Part shown: one piece after another, positions 8,564 through 15,825 of the stretch | How the letters are laid out: each line of letters begins with the position of its first letter | Numbering within the stretch: the first letter of the stretch is position 1 | Source of the DNA: Cyanobium sp. Aljojuca 7A6 | Lineage (GTDB): Bacteria; Cyanobacteriota; Cyanobacteriia; PCC-6307; Cyanobiaceae | NCBI RefSeq assembly: GCF_024346455.1 | Contig: NZ_JAGQCY010000005.1 | Span: forward strand, 140,071 to 204,070 | Reading direction: 5' to 3' | Length of the DNA: 64,000 bases | Translations under genes and position numbers: made by a program | Notes under the pieces: model-generated | What the model was told of the DNA's origin: nothing | Seen by the model: the letters and a program-made list of their open reading frames with translations, nothing else | Database searches by the model: none

Positions 8564-9655
8564 CTACGGGGTCCGCTCTGCCACGGGGCTCCAGAGGGTG
8601 CAGATGGCCACGACCCGGCCGGAACGCTCCAGCCGCACACAGTCGATGGACCGGGCCCTGGGACGGTTGATCAGAATCTGGGTGTGCAGGGGCGAGCCCA
8701 TCCAGCGCGACACGATGGCCTCCGGGTTCCAGGCGCCGGCCGGCATCGGGCAGGCGATCACCTCACTGGTGGGCATCAGGTTGGCCGACCCCGCCATGCG
8801 GTTCTGGAACGCATCCCAGAGGGAACGGTCGTGGTCACAGTCGCCGCTGGCCAGCACCCCCTCCAGCACCGGGGCCAGATAGGTGGCGTTCTGGGCGGCC
8901 AGGGCTGCCGGCAGGGGTTGCAGGGCGGGGCGCCCGCCCTGGGCCCGGTAGCGGTTGATGATCTCCACCAGGGGGTCACGGCTGAGCGACGGGCTGGTTG
9001 GGGCGGGGATCACCCCGGGGAAACGGCGCTGCACGAAGGCCTCCAGCGCCGCCATGCCGGGCAGGGGAGCCGTGAACCCCTCGAACAGGGGCCCCCGCAG
9101 GATGGCGGCGTAGTCGTCCGCCGTCAGGGGTCGCTGCCAGAGCAGGGCCCCCTGGCTGGAGAGCCCCACCCTGGTGCCCCCCGCCACGAGGATCGGCGCC
9201 CCAGGCAGGGGCCGTCCATCGGCAAGGGGCTGGAGCTCCACCGAGCCCTCCAGCACCGCCACCTCCTGCTCGCCGCCGTCGCGCAGGGTGATCACGTAGT
9301 TGGTTCCCCGGGTGCTCAGCCGCGAGGAACGGGTGCAACCGTTCTGCGAACCGGACACCAGGATCTGGCCGCTGCTGAGCAGAAAGCAGGTGCTGCCGAG
9401 GCGCAACTGGGTGAAGCGGTTGAGGCGGCCAGCGGCTCCACTGGCAAAGCCCAGCTGACCGCGGCTGTTCTGGGTGCGGACCAGTTCGGGCGCGAGAGCT
9501 TTCTCCATCAGGCGGGCCTGACGGCGCTCGATGAAGAGCTCATTGCCATCGAGAATCTCCTGGACCACCGCTGATCCCGCAGGGGTGGCCGCACTGGCGG
9601 CGGGCCAGGCCAGGGCCGCCGCCAAGGCCGTCAACAGGAGCCGGTGGGATCGCAT
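8564..9655 (-). CDS. Secreted FecR-domain protein 2 with C-terminal CAP domain
   Basis: A 363-residue exported protein. The signal peptide is MRSHRLLLTALAAALAWPAASA. A FecR-like domain follows (about residues 25-170: VVQEILDGNELFI, TQNSRGQLGFASGAAGRLNRF, CTRSSRLSTRGTNYVI, VAVLEGSVELQPL). It is strongly similar to the next gene, FecR3, and the two look like tandem duplicates. Beyond about residue 235 the copy gains a CAP/SCP-like domain (EIINRYRAQGGRPALQPL, then IVSRWMGSPLHTQILIN). CAP domains occur in secreted proteins of diverse function. I start at the ATG at 9655 because the signal peptide begins there. The gap to FecR3 is only 7 bp, so the two are co-transcribed. Function unknown; it likely acts outside the inner membrane. 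Confidence 0.78.
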   Translation of the reverse strand: MRSHRLLLTALAAALAWPAASAATPAGSAVVQEILDGNELFIERRQARLMEKALAPELVRTQNSRGQLGFASGAAGRLNRFTQLRLGSTCFLLSSGQILVSGSQNGCTRSSRLSTRGTNYVITLRDGGEQEVAVLEGSVELQPLADGRPLPGAPILVAGGTRVGLSSQGALLWQRPLTADDYAAILRGPLFEGFTAPLPGMAALEAFVQRRFPGVIPAPTSPSLSRDPLVEIINRYRAQGGRPALQPLPAALAAQNATYLAPVLEGVLASGDCDHDRSLWDAFQNRMAGSANLMPTSEVIACPMPAGAWNPEAIVSRWMGSPLHTQILINRPRARSIDCVRLERSGRVVAICTLWSPVAERTP

Positions 9656-9662
9656 CAGCGAC

Positions 9663-10391
9663 TCAGAAGAAGCGCGGCAGGCCGAAGGGCAGCGACGGCG
9701 GACTGATCGGCACCGGCAGGTTCGCCCCCGGCACCCTGGAGCGGATGTAGCTCTCCAGGGAGCCGTAGGCGGGCAGCGGCACCCGGAAGCCCTGAAACAG
9801 GGGGCCGCCCAGGATGCTGTTGTAGTCGCTGACGCTGAGCCCCAGGATCGCCAGCACCACCCCGGCGGGCGAGAGGCGCAGCTTCTGGCCCGCTTCCACG
9901 GTGGTGGCGGGCTTGCCGGTGGGCTCCCCATCGACGAGGGGTTCCACCTCCACCGATCCCTCGAGCACGGAGATCTCGGCCTCACCCGTCTCACTGACGT
10001 CGAGAAGGTAGTTGGTACCCCGCACGCTCAGGCGGGCCGAACGGGTGCAACCGCTCTGCTTGCCCGAGACCAGAATCTGGCCCTTCTCGATCAGGAAGCA
10101 GCCCTGGCCCAGCTTGAGCAGGGCGAAGCGGTTGAGGCGTCCGGCGGCGCCGCTGTCGAACCGGATCTGACCACGACTGTTCTGGGTGCTGACCTTCTGG
10201 GGGGCGACGGCCTTCTGCTTCACCTTGGCCGTCTTGCCATCGATGAACATCTCGTTGCCATCGAGGATCTCCTGCACAACGGCACTTTCGGAGGCCTCCA
10301 CCGGCAGCGGCCCGACGGCCGGACCCGCCAGCAGGATCAGGATCGGCAGGAACGACAGGCTCGGCAGGGCGCTCGACAGGCGGTGGCGCAT
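9663..10391 (-). CDS. Secreted FecR-domain protein 3
   Basis: A 242-residue exported protein with a signal peptide (MRHRLSSALPSLSFLPILIL...) and a FecR-like domain. It is a clear paralogue of the downstream FecR-CAP gene: AVVQEILDGNEMFIDG, STQNSRGQIRFDSGAAGRLN, CTRSARLSVRGTNYLLDV and ISVLEGSVEVEPLVDG all have counterparts there. It lacks the CAP domain and ends with a Pro-rich stretch and PRFF. The pair of Cys (GCFLI and SGCTRS) is shared by both paralogues and could form a disulfide in the periplasm. The start at 10391 is preferred; an in-frame start at 10442 would add 17 residues before the signal peptide. It lies between the SIMPL-like gene and FecR2 on the same strand. Confidence 0.75.
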   Translation of the reverse strand: MRHRLSSALPSLSFLPILILLAGPAVGPLPVEASESAVVQEILDGNEMFIDGKTAKVKQKAVAPQKVSTQNSRGQIRFDSGAAGRLNRFALLKLGQGCFLIEKGQILVSGKQSGCTRSARLSVRGTNYLLDVSETGEAEISVLEGSVEVEPLVDGEPTGKPATTVEAGQKLRLSPAGVVLAILGLSVSDYNSILGGPLFQGFRVPLPAYGSLESYIRSRVPGANLPVPISPPSLPFGLPRFF

Positions 10392-10467
10392 TCGCTCAAG
10401 GCTGCGGATTCGGATGGCTGCATTCTGCTCGGCGGGGCCCAAAACGCATCCCCACGCCTCAAAAGCA

Positions 10468-11172
10468 TCACCGGGCGCAGAAGCGCACCGTCAGGCTGAG
10501 TCGGTCCTTCGGAAGCGCCAGCTCGGCCGGATCGAAGGGCGGGGCCGCATCGGCTGCGGCGGCACGCATCAGCATCGGCCGCATCTCGTTGCCATCCAGC
10601 TGCACCTCCAGGGGGTGGAGCTGGCTCAGGCCGACGGCGGCGGCCACCTCCCGGGCCTGGGCCAGGGCGTCCTGGTAGGCCCCCCGCAGCAGCTGGCGCC
10701 GCACCACCCCATCCAGGCCGCGATCGGCCTCGGTGCCCACCGGCGCCAGACGCACCCCGGGGAGGGCGCCCACCTCCCGGATCAGGGCCTGCAGCCGCTG
10801 GGGCAGCAGCCGGCCGCTGACCTGGAGGCTGGCCGTCACCGCCGCCGGCCGGTTGCGTTCGGCGGGGCGCTGCCAGGTGCTTGGCGAGGTGACCCTCAGC
10901 TGCTCCACCTGCTGCCCCTGCAGGGCCCTCCTCACCGCCGCCAGACGCTCCTGCAGGCTCTGGAGTGCCCCATCGGCCGTGGGTGCCTCCGCCTCCAGCG
11001 ACAGCGAAAACGACAGCCGGCGGGTGGGCCGTTCCTGTTCAGCGCTACCCCTGGCCTCCAGCAGGGTGCCCTCGCAGCGCAGCTGCACCTGGCCGACAGC
11101 GGCGCCTGGCCAGACACCGACCGCCGCCAGACCCAGCAGGGCGGCAAAGGAGCGCAGGCGGATCGGGCGCAT
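10468..11172 (-). CDS. SIMPL-domain (DUF541-like) exported protein
   Basis: A 234-residue protein with an N-terminal signal peptide (MRPIRLRSFAALLGLAAVGVWPGAAVG). The body resembles SIMPL/DUF541 proteins of the periplasm: a stretch with LSLEAEAPTADGALQSLQERLAAVRRAL, followed by TASLQVSGRLLPQRLQALIREVGAL, and an AYQDALAQAREVAAAVGL helix typical of the family. SIMPL proteins have no firm biochemical function. The gene heads a minus-strand run with FecR3, FecR2-CAP and CHASE2 cyclase 2. It is divergent from the MscS-type channel gene, with fewer than 90 bp between starts, so the two units may share control. The ATG at 11172 places the signal peptide correctly. Confidence 0.7.
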   Translation of the reverse strand: MRPIRLRSFAALLGLAAVGVWPGAAVGQVQLRCEGTLLEARGSAEQERPTRRLSFSLSLEAEAPTADGALQSLQERLAAVRRALQGQQVEQLRVTSPSTWQRPAERNRPAAVTASLQVSGRLLPQRLQALIREVGALPGVRLAPVGTEADRGLDGVVRRQLLRGAYQDALAQAREVAAAVGLSQLHPLEVQLDGNEMRPMLMRAAAADAAPPFDPAELALPKDRLSLTVRFCAR

Positions 11173-11259
11173 CGACTTGGAACGGCTGCCCCCAGCCTGC
11201 TCTCCCCAGGAGCCGAAGACCAGGGTCGGCGGCAGGATGGGGCGATCGAAGCGAGCGCC

Positions 11260-12741
11260 TTGGCCCTGCTGCAGATCTGGATCAGTGCCCTTGTCGCCAC
11301 GACCGGGCTGCTGGTGCTGGCCCGCCTCTGCCGCCACAGACAGCTGCCAGCCGTGCCGCTGCGGTTGCCCCTGCTGGCCATCGCCGCCTGGGCACTGCTG
11401 AGTTCCCTGCCGCTGCAGGGGTTGCCGCCGGCCTACCGGGTGTGGGTGCTGCTCACCGACGACCTGCTGCTCACCTACGCCGCCATCCTCCTCACCCTCT
11501 GGGCGACCCTGCAGGTGCCCGCCCACCTTGGGCTGTGGCGTCCGCCCCCCCAGCTGCTGATGCAGTTGCTCACCCTGGGCAGCGGCGCCCTGGCCACGGT
11601 GGTGCTGGTGCGGCAGTCGGCCCGGCTGGATCTGGTCGGGCTGGTGACCACCTCCGCCGTGCTCACCGCCGTGATCGGCCTGGCAGCCCAGGAGTCCCTC
11701 AAGGATTTGTTCGCAGGCCTGGAGCTGCAGCTGGGGGACGACTTCACCGAAGGCGATTTCCTTGAGCTGGACCAGGGGGTGCGCGGGGTGGTGGTGCAGG
11801 TGAGCTGGCGGGACACCATGTTGCGCAACATGGACGGTCAGCTGGTGGTGGTCCCCAACAGCCTCGTCACCGAGAGGGTGCTGCGCAACCTGGGCCGCTC
11901 CGGGGCCGTCAGCAACCGGTTCAGCGTCGGCCTCGACTACGACCTGCCGCCAGCCCAGGCCAGGGCCCTGCTCGAGAAGGTGGTGCTGCAGCATCCGAAG
12001 GTGCTGCGGGAACCGGCCCCCCGCATCCGGGTCCAGGAGTTCCAGGACAGTGCCATCGCCTACGAGCTGCAGGTGTGGCAGCGGGAACTGGGGGATGGCG
12101 CCATCGGCGATCTGCGCAGCGACCTTTTGGAGCAGATCTGGTATGCCCTGGCGCGGGCGGGCCAGAGCATTCCCTTCCCGGTGCGGGAGCTGCAACCGCG
12201 CCGCAACCGGGACCGGCCCCAGCGTCCCAGCCGTCCCTCCCCGCAGCAGTGCTGCCAGACCCTGGCCAGCGTGGGGATCTTCACCGAGCTCAGCGGCGAG
12301 CAACGCAGGACCCTGGTCGAAGGCAGCCACCTGGTGGCCTATGGCCCCGGCGAAGCGGTGGTGCAGGAGGGGGCCGAGGGCCGCTCGATGTTCCATGTGC
12401 TGCAAGGGACGGTCGAGATCCTCAAGGAGTTGGAGCCGGGCCACACCGTGGCCGTGCGCCAGCTGGGGCCGGGCGAGGTGTTCGGCGAGATGACCCTCTT
12501 CCTTGATGCCCCACGCAGCGCCACAGTGAGGGCCACCGAGGAATGCCTGCTGCTGGAGGTGGACCGGGCCAGCATCAAGGCCCTGCTGGACGAGAACCCC
12601 GACCTGCTGGAGCGCTTCGCCGCCATGGTGCAGGAACGGCAGGCCGAACTGAAAAGCCTGGATCGCGAACAACACACGGAACGCTCCAATGCTCTGCTGG
12701 ACACGATGAAACGGCTCTTCTTCGCCTTCACGGGCACCTGA
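11260..12741 (+). CDS. MscS-type channel with C-terminal cNMP-binding domain
   Basis: About 493 residues. Three or four hydrophobic helices (to about residue 140) lead into an MscS pore/beta domain (VLTAVIGLAAQESLKDLFAGL, then RDTMLRNMDGQLVVVPNSLV and ERVLRNLGRSG). A cyclic-nucleotide-binding domain follows at about 340-465. Its phosphate-binding cassette is intact, with Glu and Arg in VFGEMTLFLDAPRSATVRA. This is the layout of the bacterial cyclic-nucleotide-gated (bCNG) branch of the MscS superfamily. No ATG or GTG precedes the first helix; the best start is TTG at 11260, which is uncertain. Its TGA overlaps the ATG of CHASE2 cyclase 3 (TGATG), so channel and cAMP source are translationally coupled. 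cAMP gating is inferred. Confidence 0.85.
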   Translation: MALLQIWISALVATTGLLVLARLCRHRQLPAVPLRLPLLAIAAWALLSSLPLQGLPPAYRVWVLLTDDLLLTYAAILLTLWATLQVPAHLGLWRPPPQLLMQLLTLGSGALATVVLVRQSARLDLVGLVTTSAVLTAVIGLAAQESLKDLFAGLELQLGDDFTEGDFLELDQGVRGVVVQVSWRDTMLRNMDGQLVVVPNSLVTERVLRNLGRSGAVSNRFSVGLDYDLPPAQARALLEKVVLQHPKVLREPAPRIRVQEFQDSAIAYELQVWQRELGDGAIGDLRSDLLEQIWYALARAGQSIPFPVRELQPRRNRDRPQRPSRPSPQQCCQTLASVGIFTELSGEQRRTLVEGSHLVAYGPGEAVVQEGAEGRSMFHVLQGTVEILKELEPGHTVAVRQLGPGEVFGEMTLFLDAPRSATVRATEECLLLEVDRASIKALLDENPDLLERFAAMVQERQAELKSLDREQHTERSNALLDTMKRLFFAFTGT

Positions 12742-14693
12742 TGGACAGCAAGAAAGGGCCAGGGTCAACGCTGTCCTCCCTGCTGGCGCGGCTGGGGTTG
12801 CGCCACATGGGCGATAGCGTCCGCTCGCTCGTGCCCTATGTGGCCGCGGGCCTGTTGCTGCTGGCGCTGCAGCGCAGCCCCATCAACGAAACCCTCAACC
12901 TGCTGCTTTACGACCTGATCACCAGCCTGCGCCAGGCTCCGCCCGGCACGGACAAGCCGATCACGATCATCGGCATCGATGAATCCGACCTCGCCACCTA
13001 CGGGTTCCCCATCGACGACAAGGTGCTGTGCGAAGTGATCGACCGGCTGAGTGCCGAAGGGGCGGTGGCGATCGGCCTCGACATCTACCGCGACCAGGGC
13101 GTCGGCCCCGACCAGGCCTGCCTGCGCGAGCGCTTCCGCAGCAATCCCCGCCTCGTATCGATTTTCAATGTGGCCGAAGCCATCGACCCGGTGCCGGGGA
13201 CGCCGGACCATCGGCGCGGTTTCAACGACCTTGTGCTGGATGCCGATGGGGTGATCCGTCGCGATCTGGTGCATGTGGCCGGCCAGGACGAAGCCACCGT
13301 GTCCCTGCCCCTGCGCCTGCTGGAGGTGGGCAAGGGACAGCGGAGCCTGCGGCAGCGGCTCGACAAGGGCAGCGAACCGGGCCCGTGGCTGGAGCCGGCG
13401 TCGGGGGGCTACGACCAACTGGATGCCGCGGGGTTCCAGCAGATGCTGTCCTTCCACCAGATCGGCAGCTTCCACCTCTGGAATCTCCAGGATGTGCTCG
13501 GCCGCAGGCCGATCCCCGCCGACCAGATCCGCGACCACATCGTGCTGATCGGCAGCACCGCTCCGAGCCTGCGCGACCTGTTTCCGGTGCCCCAGACCCG
13601 CTCCGCCCTCGGGGAGAAACAACTGCTGGTGCCCGGCGTCGAGATCCATGCCCACCGGCTGGCCGCGCTGATGGACCGCAATGTGGCCGGAGACCCGCGG
13701 CGTCTGCGCACGCTTCCAGGCTGGGTGGAGCGACTGGCCGAGGTGCTGGCCGTGGTGCTGGGGATCGCTCTGGGGGAAGCGTTCCGGCTGCTGCGCCGCA
13801 GCGTGCTCGTGGTGGTTCTGGTAGCGGCGGTGATGGTCGGTGGCGCCGTGCTGCTGCTCTACAACTTCGTCTGGGTCGGGTTGAGCCTGCCCCTGACCGG
13901 GCTGATCGCCATGGCCGGTGCGGCCTGGGTGCGCCGGGGCGCCTCCAGCCAGAAGCAACGCCAGCAGATCGAGCGGCTGCTCGGCCAGACCACCTCCCCG
14001 GCCGTGGCCCGCCAGCTCTGGAACCAGCGGGATGGACTGCTCAGCGACGGGCGCTTCGAGGGACGCCAGCTGCCGGTCACCGTGCTGATGTCGGACACCT
14101 GCCAGTTCACGAGCGTGTCGGAACGCCTCACCCCCGGGGAGCTGCTCGACTGGCTGAACCGTGGCATGGCCCTTTTCGTGCCGGCGATCACGCGACGGGG
14201 CGGCATGGTCAACAAGTTCACCGGCGACGGTCTGCTGGCGGTCTTCGGTGCTCCCCTGAGCAGCGGCGAGCAGTCGGATGCCAAGGCCGCCGTCGATGCC
14301 GCCCTGGCCATTCAACGGGCCGTGGTGAGCCTCAATGAGGAGCTGGAGAAGGAGGGGCTGCCGGCCATGGGCCTGCGCGTCGGTGTCCACTCCGGCCTTG
14401 TTCTGGCGGGATCGATGGGCAGCAGCGAACGCCTGGAGTACGCCGTGATCGGCGATGCCGTGAACTGCGCCTCACGGCTGGAGAGCCTGAAAAAAGATCG
14501 CCAGAACAATCTCTGCCGGGTGCTGGTGTCTTCCAGCACGGTGGAACTGCTGCCCACGGGGCTGCCGCTGGAGTGGCTCGACTGGGGAGAAATGAACGTC
14601 AAAGGGCGCAGTGAACCCCTGCGAATCTGGGAGCTGCGCGGTGGCCTCAGACGGGACAGCGCACTGGAATCCGCTCCGGCCACTGGGCCGTGA
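12741..14693 (+). CDS. CHASE2-domain nucleotide cyclase 3
   Basis: A 650-residue membrane cyclase starting MDSKKGPGS, coupled to the upstream channel gene. One membrane helix lies at about residues 33-48, a CHASE2 domain at about 58-330 (ITIIGIDESDLATYG, AVAIGLDIYRD, IVLIGSTAPSLRDLF) and membrane helices at about 345-415. The catalytic domain is at about 440-640. The first metal site is Asp452 in MSDTCQFT, an unusual variant of the D..GFT motif. NKFTGDGLLAVFG supplies Lys and the second Asp, and VNCASRLE supplies the transition-state Asn and Arg. The purine-selecting position (EYAVIG) is Ala568, where the other two cyclases here have Thr. Activity is likely but specificity is less certain. 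The 3' end overlaps the convergent DUF928 gene by 47 bp. Confidence 0.88.
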   Translation: MDSKKGPGSTLSSLLARLGLRHMGDSVRSLVPYVAAGLLLLALQRSPINETLNLLLYDLITSLRQAPPGTDKPITIIGIDESDLATYGFPIDDKVLCEVIDRLSAEGAVAIGLDIYRDQGVGPDQACLRERFRSNPRLVSIFNVAEAIDPVPGTPDHRRGFNDLVLDADGVIRRDLVHVAGQDEATVSLPLRLLEVGKGQRSLRQRLDKGSEPGPWLEPASGGYDQLDAAGFQQMLSFHQIGSFHLWNLQDVLGRRPIPADQIRDHIVLIGSTAPSLRDLFPVPQTRSALGEKQLLVPGVEIHAHRLAALMDRNVAGDPRRLRTLPGWVERLAEVLAVVLGIALGEAFRLLRRSVLVVVLVAAVMVGGAVLLLYNFVWVGLSLPLTGLIAMAGAAWVRRGASSQKQRQQIERLLGQTTSPAVARQLWNQRDGLLSDGRFEGRQLPVTVLMSDTCQFTSVSERLTPGELLDWLNRGMALFVPAITRRGGMVNKFTGDGLLAVFGAPLSSGEQSDAKAAVDAALAIQRAVVSLNEELEKEGLPAMGLRVGVHSGLVLAGSMGSSERLEYAVIGDAVNCASRLESLKKDRQNNLCRVLVSSSTVELLPTGLPLEWLDWGEMNVKGRSEPLRIWELRGGLRRDSALESAPATGP

Positions 14694-15384
14694 TCAGATC
14701 GGCGAGCCCAAAGGTGGCGCCAACCTCCTCCCGGGACACGCTGGAACCACAGGACCGTTGCAGCTTGACCAGGGAGGCCTGCACGACCGTGTCCTCCTTG
14801 GAGGCTTCCGTCACGAGCAGACTCAGGGCCGGCGGCGAATCAGCCGCCACGAAGTTGAGCGGATCGGCCGGGGTGGGGTTGGCCGCTGCGCCGGGGCAGA
14901 TGTAGCTCGATTCCCACATCGTCGGCACTTTCACCGGGGGCAGCGTCAGCAGGGTGATGCCCGGAGCGGAGGCCGGCAACACCCGTCGCTGGCCCGAGGC
15001 CATCGCACCATCGACGGTGCCGTGGCCGCTCAACGGGCGGAAGGTGATCTCCAGAGGGCTGGGGGAAGCGCTCGGGCCTTCGAGCACGCCGAGAAAACGG
15101 GCCTTGCCGGGAGCGAAGACACTGCTGGACGGCACCAGATGGGCCAGAAGGCGACTGGCGCATTCACCCCGGGTTCCTCCCCCGACCCGGCGGCCCGGGA
15201 AGCTCTTGCGAAGATCACTCTGGGCCTGGGCTTGCGGTGGCTCCATCGCCACCATGGGAGCCAAGGTCAGCAGGGAAGCGGCCAACAAAGAGACGCGATC
15301 GCGACGCGAACGGCCCATGAGGACGTTTCGGGCCAGGCGAGGGAGCTGGACAGCCATAGGGGAATCAGCAACCTTTCTCTTCAT
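14647..15384 (-). CDS. DUF928 family exported protein
   Basis: A 245-residue protein with an N-terminal signal sequence (RVSLLAASLLTLAPMVA, cleavage probably near AQAQS). It has the DUF928 signature FPGRRVGGGTRGEC just after it. Other conserved pieces are LTLPPVKVPTMWESSYIC and CGSSVSREEVGATFGLADLI. DUF928 proteins are almost confined to cyanobacteria and are often next to CHAT, haemagglutinin and CHASE2 genes; their biochemical role is unknown. The start ATG overlaps the stop of the DUF3307 gene (ATGA), so the gene belongs to the CHAT-exoprotein transcription unit. Internal Met residues are alternative starts. Confidence 0.82.
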   Translation of the reverse strand: MKRKVADSPMAVQLPRLARNVLMGRSRRDRVSLLAASLLTLAPMVAMEPPQAQAQSDLRKSFPGRRVGGGTRGECASRLLAHLVPSSSVFAPGKARFLGVLEGPSASPSPLEITFRPLSGHGTVDGAMASGQRRVLPASAPGITLLTLPPVKVPTMWESSYICPGAAANPTPADPLNFVAADSPPALSLLVTEASKEDTVVQASLVKLQRSCGSSVSREEVGATFGLADLITAQWPERIPVRCPV

Positions 15385-15806
15385 TGGAACCAGAGCGGTG
15401 AGGAGGCCTGCCGAATCGCCAGGAAGGCCCAGAGGAGCTTGCAGATGATGTGAAGCGCCTGATCAAAGGACAGGGTCCACAGACGCCGGCACTTGCCCAC
15501 GTCAATCAACAGATGCAAAACCCATTCTGCCACACCCAACAGGGGTGACTGGGTCACCATCCCCACCAGAAATCCATGGATGGCGGCGTGGGAGGTGAGC
15601 CACCATCCCCATCCAAGGGTGACCCCACAACCAGGGCATTTCTCCCGAGCCATGCGGTCACTCTGAAGCCCGAAATCCCCGACGAAATGGGCCATGGCCA
15701 ACATCAGAAAAACGTTGAAGACCGCTGAAAGATCAGGCACTGAATGAAGAACTGAGTTGACCGGAAACGATGGTTGAGAAGGGCTAAGCGCTAGGGATCT
15801 GGACAC
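15381..15806 (-). CDS. DUF3307 membrane protein
   Basis: A small membrane protein, 141 residues from a GTG at 15806 or 107 residues from an ATG at 15704. The DUF3307 core is clear: LMLAMAHFVGDFGLQSDRMA, then LTSHAAIHGFLVGMV, LLIDVGKCRRLW and FDQALHIICKLLW. These His and Asp/Lys positions in helices are the conserved ones of the family. Function unknown. It lies 19 bp after the CHAT exoprotein and overlaps the DUF928 start, so the three genes probably form one operon. Neither start has a good Shine-Dalgarno sequence; the longer one is given because of close spacing. Confidence 0.7.
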   Translation of the reverse strand: MSRSLALSPSQPSFPVNSVLHSVPDLSAVFNVFLMLAMAHFVGDFGLQSDRMAREKCPGCGVTLGWGWWLTSHAAIHGFLVGMVTQSPLLGVAEWVLHLLIDVGKCRRLWTLSFDQALHIICKLLWAFLAIRQASSPLWFQ

Positions 15807-15825
15807 GAGTGCCGTGGCAGATCGA

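Noticed and set aside
7047..8882. 611-codon open frame opposite cyclase 2
   Set aside because: Shadow of a high-GC gene; no domain.
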